Both the position numbers and the translations under genes were made by a program. DNA of 64,000 bases from Microplitis mediator (lineage: Eukaryota; Arthropoda; Insecta; Hymenoptera; Braconidae). Below are positions 50,462-63,790 of this stretch, in pieces. The notes beneath the pieces are model-generated. The model ran no database searches. It was not told the DNA's origin and worked only from the letters and a program-made list of their open reading frames with translations. Each line of letters opens with the position of its first letter. The stretch's first letter is position 1. The stretch spans positions 2,232,001 to 2,296,000 of the forward strand of contig NC_079978.1 of NCBI RefSeq assembly GCF_029852145.1, in the 5' to 3' direction.

Positions 50462-53400
50462 GGTACATAGAAATATTCATTTTTTTTTACTTTTAAAAAG
50501 TTTTATCAATTCAAAAAAAAAAATTACGTTAAATTTGTGAATGAATACCTTTAATTTGATCTTTCCTCTAAAATTTAAATTGCTGAGAATATTAGTAAGA
50601 TCATTACATTCCCAGCAAACTATCGACTTGAAAAGAAAAAAAAAAATTTTCTTTCACTTTGACATTTAATAACTTATAAAGTAACGATCATACGGAAACT
50701 CTAAGTATCTTTATAAAAAGTTCAAAGTACGTTCTATATAAACGTGTAATCAGTTTTTTGCCAAAGAAATTTTTCTTTAGTGTGTAATGATCATTTTTTT
50801 ATTCTATATATAAAAAAAAATTGCATACCACGAATACTTTAAGGCTTCCAGAGATTAATTTACAAAAAAAAGTAGATATTTATTTATCGATTGAAGGTAA
50901 ACTGATGACAGTAAATTTAATATCTTAAAATACATTGTAGCATAACAAGTGAGATTATATTGATCCTTCAGAGCACCTGGTAAACGTATCACGTAAAGTT
51001 TTACACACATGTTTACTTATAAAACCTGTGGCGCTTTCAACGTTGTTTGATCCCACCTATAAAAGTATCGTATCAGATTTGTCGTGATTTAATGTACATC
51101 AGGTTCTTTCCTTCGCCGATTACAATAAAGCGTTATATATAAATATTTTATTATTCTATCCAATATCCCAAAACTATTTGCTTAGCAATTTGATTGTATA
51201 ATCGGCGCTTGCCGATTTTAGTACGATGTTGGACATTATTGCGGTAGTAACTGAGCCGTTTAACTGAACCCAAAGTGCTCGTAAGTACCAATATACATCG
51301 GCTTAGATTGTTAGAACAACCGCACAGAGCGGATTGTATACAGCAGTACAATTACCACCGAGTTGATACTCTTGAAATCTCTTAACCTAACCGCGACCCT
51401 CTTTGCCTTTACTTGAATTCAATGAATCGATTTCATTGCTCCCATTGTTTCTAATCCTCTTATTGTATCCCGACATCTCAAATTCTAATTGTCCATAACC
51501 TTGTCATATACATTTATATGTTTCAATTAATAATAGAACCTCCAGATTTCAAATTTTGAATTCATATATATGGTTTCAAAAAAATATGAATAACTTTGAC
51601 TCTGAACGAAAATTTGACATTCAAAATAATTGAAGTTTTGTATTTGACATAAAATTTATCGTCTGTTAATTGCGTGTATGATAAAAAAATTACTTAAGTC
51701 ATGCCCAAAAAAAATATTTTTTTCCGCGGAAATATATACGGTGACAGGCCAAAATTAACCTGGTCGACTATACTAATTTATTTATTTATTTCAAATTCTT
51801 GTTTACCTTGACATATATATGTATATTTATGAACTCACACTTGACAACAATTGAAATAAGAAAAAAATAAGTTTTATTTTTATGAAAAATTTTTATCAAC
51901 GTGAGAGCATCGCGATAATCATCAAGTCATTTTGAAGATGTTGTACTACAGGTCTTTCTATAAATTTTCAAAAGACTGGATTGCAATAGTGTTGACTAAA
52001 AAAAGCTTCACGTTTTATGTTCCATGTTTGTGAAATAAGTTTTTTTTCTTTTATTTTGAGTTTATTCATCCTCAAGTTCTTTTATACTTGGGCTCCTTCA
52101 TTTCTGGCCTTATTTGTCATCGTGGAGTGGACTTTAGCTCGATGTTACTTCTGGTCTCTACACCAAACCCAACACTAGTTGCTATAGCACGAGACGAGCT
52201 GATGTTTAACTAAAATAAAAAACTGTCTCGCGTGCGCTTGTTCTGTCCTTATTCATCGCTATTTATTTTCAGATAGTTTATTTGGTTTCTCTTTCTCATT
52301 TATGTAGCATACCACTGTCTAGACAGAGCTATTGGCGATGCGACAAACGATCGACAGACTACTCTATACTCTTTTTAAATATATTCCTCTATATACTGCC
52401 ATCACACATCACATATCACTTCTATTCAAGGCCACGTCATCGACCGATCGATCTCGATTAATTTTACTTCGAATCATATATACATATATACAAATAAATA
52501 AATATATCTTGTCTAAAAAAAAAACCAAATTAAGTCTAGGGCGGCAAAATGGAGCCTAAAATTTTTTAATCAAAAACTTTTGAATTTAAAATCAAGACAA
52601 TAATTTATTATGCGAATAGTGACAGACTTGAGAAAAATATAATGACCAATGACTAATGACCAATTACACAACTTACACAATGTCTATTTAAATAAATATA
52701 CAAGAATATCATAATATTTATGTTCGCTATTCAATACATGGTTCAAATCAAATGACGTAATAGAATTATATGAGAAATATTGTGATGATGAGAGCAATTG
52801 TGAGTTCGGTAGGAGGAGAAAAGCTGATAGAAGTTTCTCACTTTTTCCGCGAGATGGCCAATGAGAGAATTTTGCTCGCGTAGGCACACATAGACTAGAG
52901 TGAATAAATTTGATTTAATGATTCATTACTAAAAAATACTAGTACTCAGATCACGAGATAAAGTATGAATTTGAAATACGTAATTAGAGGTGACAGTACG
53001 TAAAGAAACATCGCGGATTCTAAGCTTTGATATCAGTGTCCTGGTTGATTTATATTCCCATCGGTTTTATTTCCCATTGTACTACAAATAAGTGACGCCT
53101 GAGGACATGTAATGTAACAACAAGAGCCAAACGTTATGTAGGCCAACGGCAGAGTCACGGATTCAATGTTTATAAGACTCGGAGATCGCCCACATCGAGA
53201 TTTCTACGATTTTTTTTTATACATTTATTTATAAAACACAATCTCTTATTTACTTTGGGATAACAGGACTATTTATTTTTCATTATGACTTATATATTTT
53301 TTGTCGATAAATTAATTTAATCGAACCAATTGTTTCAATAAAGAAAAAAAAAAGTAACTATTAAAAATATTTTTCCATCAAGTTTATGTAGAAAAAAATT

Positions 53401-53973
53401 CAATTTAATTATCGATAAAAAAACACAATCCCCACGAAGGGAATATAAAATCTAGAGTATTAATATAAAAAGCTAAAAGGAAATAGGAAAGGGAAATAAA
53501 AACAAATCGATCGTAGAATTAATCGATAACAGTAGTATAACCGCGTGCTCACGTACAAAGATCGTTACCGTTACAATTGCGTCTAATGGCTGCAGTTTAA
53601 TAAGAAACTGTTGGACACGTCTCGCCATGTCTGGAAAAACAGGCCGCGGGCGTTTTGCTTCTCGCGGTCCAAGTAAAGAGCAAGTCGAGTTGAGTGAAGC
53701 CACATCAAAGTTAAGAGTGCACCAGACTCACAACTAAACGACATAAATATATATATATATAACCATCTTCACAATTTTCGACGAAATTCTATTACGTTTA
53801 TATATTTATTTCAATGTATATTATTATAAGAACTGCGTACTCAGTCTATATATTTTTTTATGACTTATTAGAAATTCATTTTTTATTAAAAAAAAAAATT
53901 CAAATTTTTATTCGACTAAAAATTTTTCTAGTGACTTTTCTAGATTTTTAAATTTTTCACTAAAAAAATGCAC
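50462..53973. other. Non-coding stretch
   Basis: AT-rich. No supported exon was seen. A GGCAAAATGGAG motif near 52,541 resembles the ends of the element at 49.5 kb. A minus strand frame at 53,473-53,703 has no recognisable domain. Confidence 0.4.
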
Positions 53974-54164
53974 CTGAACATCAGAACGTTTTGTTTTGGC
54001 GCGAAATCAAAAAAGCGAAATGCAAAGTAAAAAATCTACTGGATACAGATTTCTAAAATATTTCGGACGTCAGCTGAAAATTGCAGGCCATCCCTAATTA
54101 TCCCTTAAGTCGAATTACATAAATTTATTTAATTTTCGTTGCACGAAAAACGTTCCGATGTTCA
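53974..54164. mobile_element. MITE-like element, copy 2 (same family as 50263-50461)
   Basis: In the same orientation as the 50.3 kb copy, with TGAACATCAGAACGTTTTG at the left and CGTTCCGATGTTCA at the right. The shared interior words include GATTTCTAAAATATTTCGGA, TTGCAGGCCATCCC and CCCTTAAGTC. The two copies differ at many scattered positions, so they are old insertions. Confidence 0.75.
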
Positions 54165-57100
54165 GATACATTTAAAAAATTCTATCGCGTTTTCCCTTAC
54201 GACTTATTTTGGTCTTCTTAAACTTAAACATATATAGAGCGCGAAAAAAAGTTTAAACTTATTCCCTTTCCCACGACTCTTGACCACACACGATAAACTA
54301 TTTTCATAAAATACCCTTATAAATTCTTATCTAAAATTTTTTACGACCCATTCATTGTTTGCTACCGTAGAATATTAACTAAAAAATAAACTAGTTTATA
54401 AATTTTTTTTCTGGTTTTCTCTCGTGAAAATAAAAAAAGTCATTAAATAGAGCTTACAGACAAGTAACGGCTATTATGTTTAAATTAGGAATTGCGGTAA
54501 ACATGATGTACTGAGAATAAAATCCACAGCTAACGGATTTGCGGTTATCCATCAGCGTCTTTATTTTTCATCATCGTCAGATAATATTATAGTTAATAAT
54601 ATATACAGCGTCATACTAAATATATAATGAACTCAGACGTATATAGTTCGTAGGAGATAATATATAACCGTAAATGTTATAGTAAACTTAAAGTCAGTCA
54701 CGTGCGACATGCGCTCTGGGACTTATACTGCATTATTATAATCGTAAACACACAGATAAATCTATACATAAATTCATATTTATATATGAGACATATATGT
54801 ATTTATCGCAATGAGTGTTTTAACAAATGCCCTCACTTCCTGTATTTTAAAATTTTCGCAATCTGAATACTCATCGAGAGTTTTAGCTCGTGTGCAAATA
54901 GCGCACATCGTTAAACTTTTATTACCTAATCTTAGTCCATACTTCTATATACTACTCTATATATATATAAAACCATAACTTAAAATTTTATTTTTTACAC
55001 TTTCCACTTTCATTCTTAAATTCATATCTCGCTTTCCGCTGATTATTAATTTCCATATAAATTCATAACAATGAAAAAAAATATATGAACATATATATTT
55101 TCATAAATGCGAAACAAAACATCGATAAGATTCAGATGTTGATGCCAGCGCGATTTGAACCGATCGAGTGGACCGTGAAGCGAAGCCGGACCCACTTCCG
55201 GTCAACATGGGATCGGTCATATTTTTAACAGCTATTAGATATCTATATATCTATATATTTATCATAAATAATAAATGATAATATAACGCTTTTTAAAATT
55301 ACACTTATCCTCATTTCTCGAGATATCGAAGATTAAGCGATTTAGCGCCGATTAATCGTACTCGCGATACAAACGTTCCTTTGTTTGTTTGTTTTGGAAA
55401 TAGAGCCGACGCAAAGTCTGATGGGCCTCGAAGGCAAAGAGAAAGTTTTATAAATAAAGAAAATCCAACTTTCGAATTTGCGATGAGCGGTTTAGTTTAG
55501 CTTTATTACACACACAAAAACACACACACATTTATATTAAGTCTGACCAGTGGTGAGTCGGCTGTAGGACGCTTAGATTAATTCGTTTAAGCTGCATCAG
55601 CTGAGCTCTTTTTGTTGTTGTTTTTATGCTGTGCTGGTTATCTTTATGTATTTGTGCCAATTATTCGCGTCACCGCGCCGCCGTATTAAGGCACAACAGC
55701 TGCATTGTACTTTCACGGGTTTGATAAATATCTTTATTTTTTTTTTCCTCTTTTTGTAGGGAATTCATTTATAAAATTATAATTTTAATAATCGCACGCG
55801 TAAAATTGAGTTAAATACCGTGTTTAACTGAAGTTATATTTTGTAGATTTATCTTAAGGGAGGATTGTTTAAACGTGTTGGGTCTAAGTTCTGAAGGAAC
55901 GTCATGTGTTTCTGACGCGGGTTAGCGTGTAACTGAAAAGGGATGTCGGCATGGATAAACTTTTTAAACTTTAATGGGGCTGAAAATGCAAGCTTGTGCG
56001 GTAATGTTGGGAATAAAATGTTGTAAGAATAATTATTTATTACTTAATGCAGTATTGTGGACTAATTACACGGATTTAATGGAAATTTAGTGTAAAATGT
56101 GCTACGGTATCAAGACTATCGATGAAAAATTAAATCTTGGGTTACCGCACAACGAATGAGGTCATTGTGCTTCTATTCTCTCTGAGTACTTTTGAGTGCA
56201 CTCAGCTTGAGTCTCAAAGTAAGGGTGTTGCCAGGACTTGCAGTCTGCACCCTTTCATCTCGTGGTACTTTACACCCTCTTTTACTTCCAGTGACTATAA
56301 AGCGGTTGAGTAGTTGCAGCACAAGTAAAAGCTAAACCAGAGCTGCGAATATGTGGGACAATTTATAACATTCATTGTTATAGTTTTAGTTTCTTAGTCA
56401 TTTATTTATTTGTAAAATTAACATCGAGCCCGAAAACTGATACTGGGTCGGTTTTGATTATCGATTCTATTAGAACTTGACATTTGAGATCAAACAAAAT
56501 TTTTCATCGAGTCAATATGCAGAAGTGACGTCATCTATTTTGACTTGTAAGCGTTTGAGTTTCGGAATTTTGAAATAAAGCGGCAAATTTTGAACTTTTT
56601 TCAAGAAATAAAATTTACCAATCACTTGATGTCAATTTTTATTTTTGTGCGAAATTCATCTGATTAAATTGAACTTACACTAGGTCTGGAAATACTTTTT
56701 TTTTTTTTTTTTAACAAAAAACGTAAATTAAAAAAAAACTAAAAAAGTGAGACAATGTTCAAGTCATAAAAAGTAAAAATACACCAAAAAACTCTGCTAT
56801 TATTGAATTTCGGAATTGAGCATCCAAACAGATTCAGTATTTTTTTTTTGTCACTAAATTGGCACTTAAATTTGAAAAATATGAAATACTAGAACTAGAG
56901 TGAAAACGGCAATTGTTAAACAACTGAACGTTGAAATAGCGAAAAATATCAAGTTATTGAGGCAATCGTGCATCCACTTCATACAGCGGTAGCATATCTA
57001 TATCGATATTCATATTTGTGTGCATATATGTATCGACAGATGTATACACGTACTTTGAGAGCAAAAGTATACCTGGTGCAATAACTCTCGTTGTAAACTT

Positions 57101-59883
57101 GTATACAAGGGAAAGGGTATTTATCGCGGTGCTTGGTCGAGTAAACGAGTGCATACATCATCCATATTCCCCCACAATTTAGGATATGAGTAACGAACAA
57201 CGAGTTAACTTTGTTCCTCTAGGGCTCTCTGAAACTTTTTACGATTTATTTACATAATATTGAGGCTACGAGTTTACGGTTTCATTTCTTATTTATCAGT
57301 ATTTAGTACTCAATAAAAATAAATACCCACATAAATTTACATGTTATAAATTGAAATTTTTATTAGCAATAAAAATAGTATATACTTTTGAATAGTAATA
57401 AAAAAATGTAAAATTTAAGCTGAGTAAATAAATATTAAGTGTAATAGGGTGATGTTTGATGTGGTGAGCGGCATTAAAAATTCATAAGTGATACTCGACA
57501 CTGGCAAGATGTAAAACGCAATGAAGGCTAAACCATTTGCATTGTAAAGTGAAATTGACGTAATGAAAATTAACACAACTTTTATTTATATTTTTATGTC
57601 TTTTTCGAGGTTTTCTTTTTTTTTCAAACAGCAGTTATTTCATTTTTATTTCTCATATCTTGAGGTCGCTGGTAAAATTAATTTTGCTCATTGCTCATTA
57701 GAAATAAATGTAATTAAATTTTATCAGGTAGTTTTACGTTTTGCAGTCAAGTGATATTATAATTAATATAATTTGAACCGCTGTTCAAATACAAGAAATT
57801 TATGTCGTCTTTAATGCGGCTTTATTACATTTTAATGCTCGTTGATATGCTCATTTAAATTAAATAACTTTTATTATTATATTAATTAACTTCATGATTT
57901 GAATTTTGTATTTTGAAATTACCGCTTCTATACATTATAAATTATGTAGACGTTTTAATTACTCATAACGTGTTTCCATAATTTAAATTCATAGTTATGA
58001 AATTTAATTATTCAAGGAAATTATTCTGGTTTGTAATTACAATATTTTTTTTTGGTAAAAATTAATTTTAATTTAAATAAAGTTTTTAATTTTTACCAAA
58101 ATCATTTTTTTATATTTTCGGCCAAATTGAAGTTGCCTCGAAAAATTAAAAGTCATTTCGAAAATAATTATAAGGCCGCCATTTCTCTCGCGTCATAAAA
58201 TTTATTTCAAAAATATGATAAATAAAAAAAAAAGTATTTGAATACTGACACCTTTAAGTAAATTTCAAAAAAGCGAAAACATGCAAACAGATAAAACACC
58301 AGGCAGCAGCTGAAAACGAAATTATTCGGTGTAAAATATGTATAACGCGTTATTATTTTTACGTCGTCTATTGCGACAGGGAATATCCGCAAACACCTGC
58401 TCTTCAATTAAGGACACAGACAATTAATTTTACATGAAAGGGCCCGGCTGCATGAGCTTACCTCAGTTTTCGCGTCATCCCTGTCCCCGCGTCTCCTATC
58501 TAAATAGAATACACTAGCGCTTGATTCTCACGAGATCTACGGCTCTAAATATGGCACACACGCGATCGAATTATCTCGTCCATGAAATCGGTCCTCGGGG
58601 ACTCCAGCACATTTGCATACCAAAGTTAAAAAAAGTACACTAGTTTTAATTAATGTCCTAACCTTGGCCTTACTCGAGATCTCGATCTTGATACCGCATC
58701 TTAATTGATCGTAATAACATCTCAAGTAATTAATAGCCTAATTTATATTTTGACACTTGTCATTTAGCATTTAGTATAGTATACAAACATAACAGATCGT
58801 GAAAGATATGTCATAACACATATATATATACAATTTCCTTTTTTTTATGAAAAAGATATTCTCACTTTATCTCTTGACTGATCCCTTATTTAATCTAAAA
58901 ATATAGAGCCAGTTTTCGAATGATACCGTCAGGTTCGCAGACGGAAATAATGATGAAAAATATATATAAATAAAAATAAGGTTGTAAGGGGAGTATATAA
59001 AAATATAAGTACAACTCGATAGTCGGACCAGACGTTTCCAATACAAGATTCAGCGCACAGTGTGCATAATAAAATAAAATTCATGTCTTACAAGCTTGTT
59101 TCTCGAGTCTCAAAGCTTAACTCGACTTCATACGGTTTTGTTTAATGTTTCAATATAGAATTATATATTTTTATTCCTCATTCTCGACTGTCTGTTATTC
59201 TTTCTCTCAAATGTTTTCGTATTTTATTTCTGTGAGCGTGTTAATGTTTTCCCAGTGTGCATATACGCGTCTCTTCTGATTGGACTCAACCTTTTACTCA
59301 AAAATCAACATCCGAACAAAGAGGGTGTAGGATTTTGATGATGGACCGATTAAGCCCGAGTTAATTCACGTCGGAATAAATAAACTTTGGGTTTGTTGAT
59401 GCTTCTGATATCCGCTGCATTGACCGGCATGTCGATTTGTAGGATTTATATATTTTGGCACCCACGTGCTCGCTCGTGGGTGTGAGCATCGCAAGACAAC
59501 CGGGCCTTGATGTTCTTACAACCAAGAGCTTCTATATTCCATTCTATTGTATGGCTCGAGTATTGTTATATTATTTATTGTGACACGACATTGAATAAAA
59601 ATAACTCAATATTAACATCTCTGTTTGAAATTGGAGTACTCATATATACATATTTTATTCTTTTTCTTTGTACATATTCTTTGTTATTGAATTTTTGATG
59701 ACGCGATGAATCACTTGCTGAGGCAAGAAAATAATTGTTGATTTGTTTTAAAAAAACGACTGTCTGTTTTCTGCGGAAGTAATAAAAATGCGACACATTC
59801 CTGATATTTTATTCGTACGAGTGTATTTTAAAAAATAACTGAGCTGAGTGTGGGTTAATTTGAATAAAATTGACCCTATACAG
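54165..59883. other. Non-coding stretch upstream of the 59.9 kb gene
   Basis: AT-rich. It holds a GC-richer patch with a B-box-like word at about 55,141-55,220, a CA-rich microsatellite at about 55,510-55,530, a T run at 56,697-56,712 and a TATATAAA box near 58,990. The 59 kb region could contain the promoter of the next gene, but I cannot fix a start site. No exon is called. Confidence 0.35.
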
Positions 59884-59885
59884 AG

Positions 59886-60700
59886 ATGGATGACCATGAG
59901 ATCCAGTCGACAGTGGAATCGATTCTCGGACCCGGGGTAAAGGTCGTCGACTGCGAGAAAAAGTCATCTGTGCAGGAAGAAGAAGTGCTGCTGATAAACG
60001 GCGTGCCGATAGCACTCGAGGGTCCCGATGGCATCGCAATTCGCGAGGCGATGCTGACCGGTCAGATACCGCCTTGTGATCTGCTCAATCAGATCCTCGT
60101 TAGGGCTGGAATTTTGAGGTAGCAAAAAATAATCACTTTTATTTCCTAGTCTGTTATTTAAATATTTTTTTTTTTCTTTAATTATAATTATAAAAGTGCA
60201 AACTTTGAGCACTTGAGTTGGGGTTATTTTTTACTACCTCATAAATGGTAATAAGCAAAAGCTATAAATAATTTACAAGGGCTCCGGTGCGATTGGAGAC
60301 GTCGTTGAGTGTAAAGTCAAGCGTGGTGACAAAGGAGGAGGTGACAGTAGCACGAGCGGGCAAGGTTGTGGACGAACGTAGTCGTGAGACCAAGGATAAC
60401 AACTACTACACATCCTCGACAAGTGAAATCTGGGAGCCCGTCGGAATAATTCACCGGGCGAACAACAAAAATATTAAGCCGTTTGACAGCTCGGACGACT
60501 CGAGACCCAATTCTAACGCGAGCTCCGATCAGGGCTACACGACTCACAACAGCAGCACTCATGTGCTCAGAGAACGCGGCGGTGCTGCCGTGGGCTGTCC
60601 TATCTGCGAGGACAATGATCCTGATTGTGCGCAGCGCTGCCTCGGCGGACTCGCCGGACTCGGAGCCAAGGTACCGGGAGTGCAAACTACAACATCTGCG
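59886..60700 (+). CDS. Unrecognised gene, first two coding exons (partial)
   Basis: Exon 1 is 59886-60118 and starts with ATG two bases after an acceptor (CCTATACAG ending at 59883), so a non-coding exon lies upstream. Its donor is GAG then GTAGCA. Exon 2 is 60280-60700, after TTTACAAG and before a GTAAGC donor. The split codon joins in frame and exon 2 ends in phase 0, giving 218 residues. Residues 1-78 are acidic and then hydrophobic, with INGVPIALEGPDG and IPPCDLLNQILVRAGIL. Residues 90-165 are polar and Ser/Thr/Asn-rich, and 184-198 hold a cysteine cluster (C-x2-C-x6-C-x3-C) in CPICEDNDPDCAQRC. Codon use and GC content are clearly coding. No family was recognised. The cysteine cluster could bind zinc or form disulfides; there is no signal peptide, so zinc is more likely. 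Further exons lie downstream. Confidence 0.75.
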
Positions 60701-63140
60701 GTAAGCAACCCATATATTTAAACATCATCCTATCTTTACTTTTTATGCAACAATCCACCTTCCCGCGTGTCTTGTAATCTAATTACCAGTAATTAGGGCA
60801 CGGTTAAAGCCCTTCTGTACGTCAGTGTTCCACACGTTCACCGAACCGCGAACTTTAACTCTCATTTGCTATTTATATACATATACACATACATTTATAA
60901 ATAAATATACATATATAAGCGCCAATGTAGGTAAGAGGGTCCCAGTTATTTATTTATGTTTATGTTTTTTATTTTCATTACATTGCCTTCTACAATTTTA
61001 AATTTACATTCGCGTACTATTTTTATCCTCCGTCAAGCTCGGCTTGTAATTACGCCATTTATTTTTTAAATCGTTTCTTTTGCACTTTCTCACTCTATTA
61101 ATTCATTTGAATATATAATTTTGTTTAATTTATTTCTCAACTGCTTTATTACTTTTTTCACGAAAAATGTTTAATTATTCTAATTTGTGAACTGTTGGAA
61201 TTTTCACCATGCCTACGTTACCTACAGCTACTAATGAATAAAATATCTACCTTATCTACAGACAGTATCGATTCTGAACGACTGTTGATAAGGTATCTCG
61301 TGTTGGTAATATAGAGACATGTCTTACTGATAGTTGATGGGTAAAATCTTATGATAAAGTAGAACTTTACTGAAGATCAAGCAGATTGCGACCTAACTCT
61401 CGAGATAAATAATTTTGCAGTTTCCGTTCATCGAGACATAGATGCCTACTTTTACTTGCACTAGTAAATTAGAATGTTGAATTAGTTATTAATTTTTGAA
61501 AATCAGGTGAAGTGAATCGATAAAAAAAATCGTGTGAAGAAATCATGGAAATGACTTGCTTTATTTTGTATTGAAATTGATGTCGGGATAAAAAAATATT
61601 TATGATGCATATAACTCTGTCATGAGGATATTCCCTGATGACATGTAGAGAAATATGTGCGGAGTCATCTCAGTGAAAGACGAATGTAACGTGTAAAGAC
61701 ACGGTGGCAGATCGCGAATTTCAAAGTGCCAGAAATGCGACAGCAGGAGAGACGTGATCAGCCTACGACGTGCTTCATCATACTGAAATTTCAGTCACCA
61801 TTCGCCTTCTCCATCCCCAAACTAAACTCGAGGCCGTATGTTAGAACCGACACCGACGTTCCGACATGTCCCTTACATCCCTTTGCTTCCACCAAAAATT
61901 TTGTCTCCCATGAAATTTATCGCCTGGCAACACATCTTTCACTCTCGTCTCTTACACTTCCAACACCTCTGTCATCCCTTTTTATATTTTCTATTCATCT
62001 GAGCCCTACAACCGCAATTTTTCTTTCATGAATTTTAGACAAAACCCAAACAGTCGGTCCAAGTTGTTTCGAGTCGTCATAAATATTTAATATCATCGTT
62101 ACTGAAAGTACCGATATTTGTTTGCCAATAATTAAAAATAAATAAAGAATACGCCCGAACATTTTGGTTTAACCAATAAGATAAATACAAACAGACGAAA
62201 TAAATTACGCTGTCGATGGTGAACTATTTTCACAGATGATAGTTATTTTCCATTTATACAAACGAATGCCCACTATGCAGCGCACACCCGACCGAGCACC
62301 CGTAGAATTGAGAAACCGATCGATAAATCCAATTAAATTTGGCAACAGTCGCATCGTCGAATGAACAAGCGAGATGAGATGAGATGAGATGAGTTGAGTT
62401 GACTCGAGATGAGAGAAGAGAACAAGGACAGCGTCAACCTGACACCCAACGAATTGCATTTTATGCATCCAACCCCTCAACTATCACAAACCAACTTACT
62501 TTCATACAACATACATATACCATACATTTCAGAATTAACGTTTTTTCCTTCTCTTTCAACCTGTCCTCTACTCACCGCTATCCGCAAAGTTTAACCAGAC
62601 CCTCGAATTCGTTTTCCAACTTTTTTTCCATTCTCACGTGATGCAAATAAAAACGCAGGGGAAATCTGTTTTACTGCGCTTTCGGTTATTAAACTTATCC
62701 ACTAACCTACTCTTCGCTCTCCATTTAGATTGTCTCGAAAAAAAAAAAATATTAAATAAACGCAATCTCATTTCATAAAATAAAAATATTCTAAATAAAT
62801 TGCTGCGGAAAAATTTTCAACGAAATGTTTATTATATTTTACTTGAATATCGCCTCTTCTAGTTTATGAATCTATTTATAAAATCAATTGCGCATTGGAG
62901 GGCAAGAGCTCAAGAGACTCTACCCGAGTAGACTAGTAACATTCTCCGTTATTCCATTGCACTGATTACATACTCGTACTCGCGTATTACTTGCATTTGT
63001 TAATTAAATTTATAATTAAAAGTAAAAATAAAAAAAAAACTCGTGTAAGTTTATAAAAGTTGTGATAATTGTTCGTTCAACGGCATAGTCTAGTATCCGT
63101 ACATAAATATATATCTATATACAGAAGCTATTGTCCAATC
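60701..63140. other. Probable intron of the 59.9 kb gene, or intergenic
   Basis: Starts with the GTAAGC donor. It is AT-rich, with a GAGAT-type microsatellite at 62371-62400. Frames near 61,726-62,031 and 62,399-62,641 are pyrimidine-biased without domains and are not called. Confidence 0.4.
62371..62400. repeat. GAGAT pentamer repeat
   Basis: Tandem GATGA/GAGAT units over about 30 bases. Confidence 0.75.
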
Positions 63141-63700
63141 ATCTGTTTGCGGTATCGCTGGATCCATCATACGGCGCTGAGCATCGGGATTGCAAATTTT
63201 CGTTAAAATCCGCACGCATATCGACGAGCCCGATAACCCTCAGCTGACAACCCACGAGTCAGCGACGATCACTCAGGATTGTTGTGTGTCGTCGACAAAG
63301 CGTCAACCAGTAACATTCAGGGCTTGTGTTGTCGTTACATTTCCCGAGCTATAATCGAAACCAAGAGAGAGGGAAAGGTTGATAGAATCAGCAATCCTCA
63401 TCCTCATCCTCATCCTCGTCCTCGTTCTCATGGTTGATCGTGTATGACATTTATATCTATACCTATATCTATATAAATACATATGTACATATATATCAGG
63501 GCATAGAGGTTCCATATCCATCAATAGACTAGGACAATCAAATTTCATCGGTCCGCATTCGAGTACATTTGATTAAACTAATACGCGATACAAGTGTTGT
63601 GGCACGTGTGCGTTATTGACGATAGTCTTGTGGGTTTATTGACAGTTGTGTAATATATATTTATATATACGAGGGACATAAAAAACAGCTATTTATAAAA
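63141..63700 (+). promoter_or_regulatory. Probable promoter and 5'UTR of the 63.7 kb gene
   Basis: A more GC-rich stretch (about 63,141-63,320) with CCAAT at about 63,135-63,139 and an initiator-like CACTCAG near 63,271 lies upstream of an ATG at 63701. A CCTCAT hexamer microsatellite (63395-63430) and TA-rich DNA lie between. The exact start is not clear. Confidence 0.3.
63395..63430. repeat. CCTCAT microsatellite
   Basis: Tandem CCTCAT/CCTCGT hexamers over about 36 bases. Confidence 0.8.
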
Positions 63701-63790
63701 ATGGGACAAGAAAATGAACCGGATGCATTACCGACTGCGTATGGTGTTATGATAGCTGTCATCACGGGTCTGCTCGGTTACGTTTTGTGG
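63701..63790 (+). CDS. First coding exon of a membrane protein (partial, unrecognised)
   Basis: An ATG in good insect context (TAAAA before ATGG) begins a 30-codon exon ending in a consensus donor (TGG then GTGAGT at 63791), phase 0. The peptide starts MGQENEPDALPTAYG and then has about 15 hydrophobic residues (VMIAVITGLLGYVLW), which would act as an uncleaved N-terminal anchor or the first membrane segment. The MG start could be myristoylated, though it lacks a Ser or Thr at position 6. The rest is beyond the window. It could be a separate gene or an alternative first exon of the 59.9 kb gene. Confidence 0.5.
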
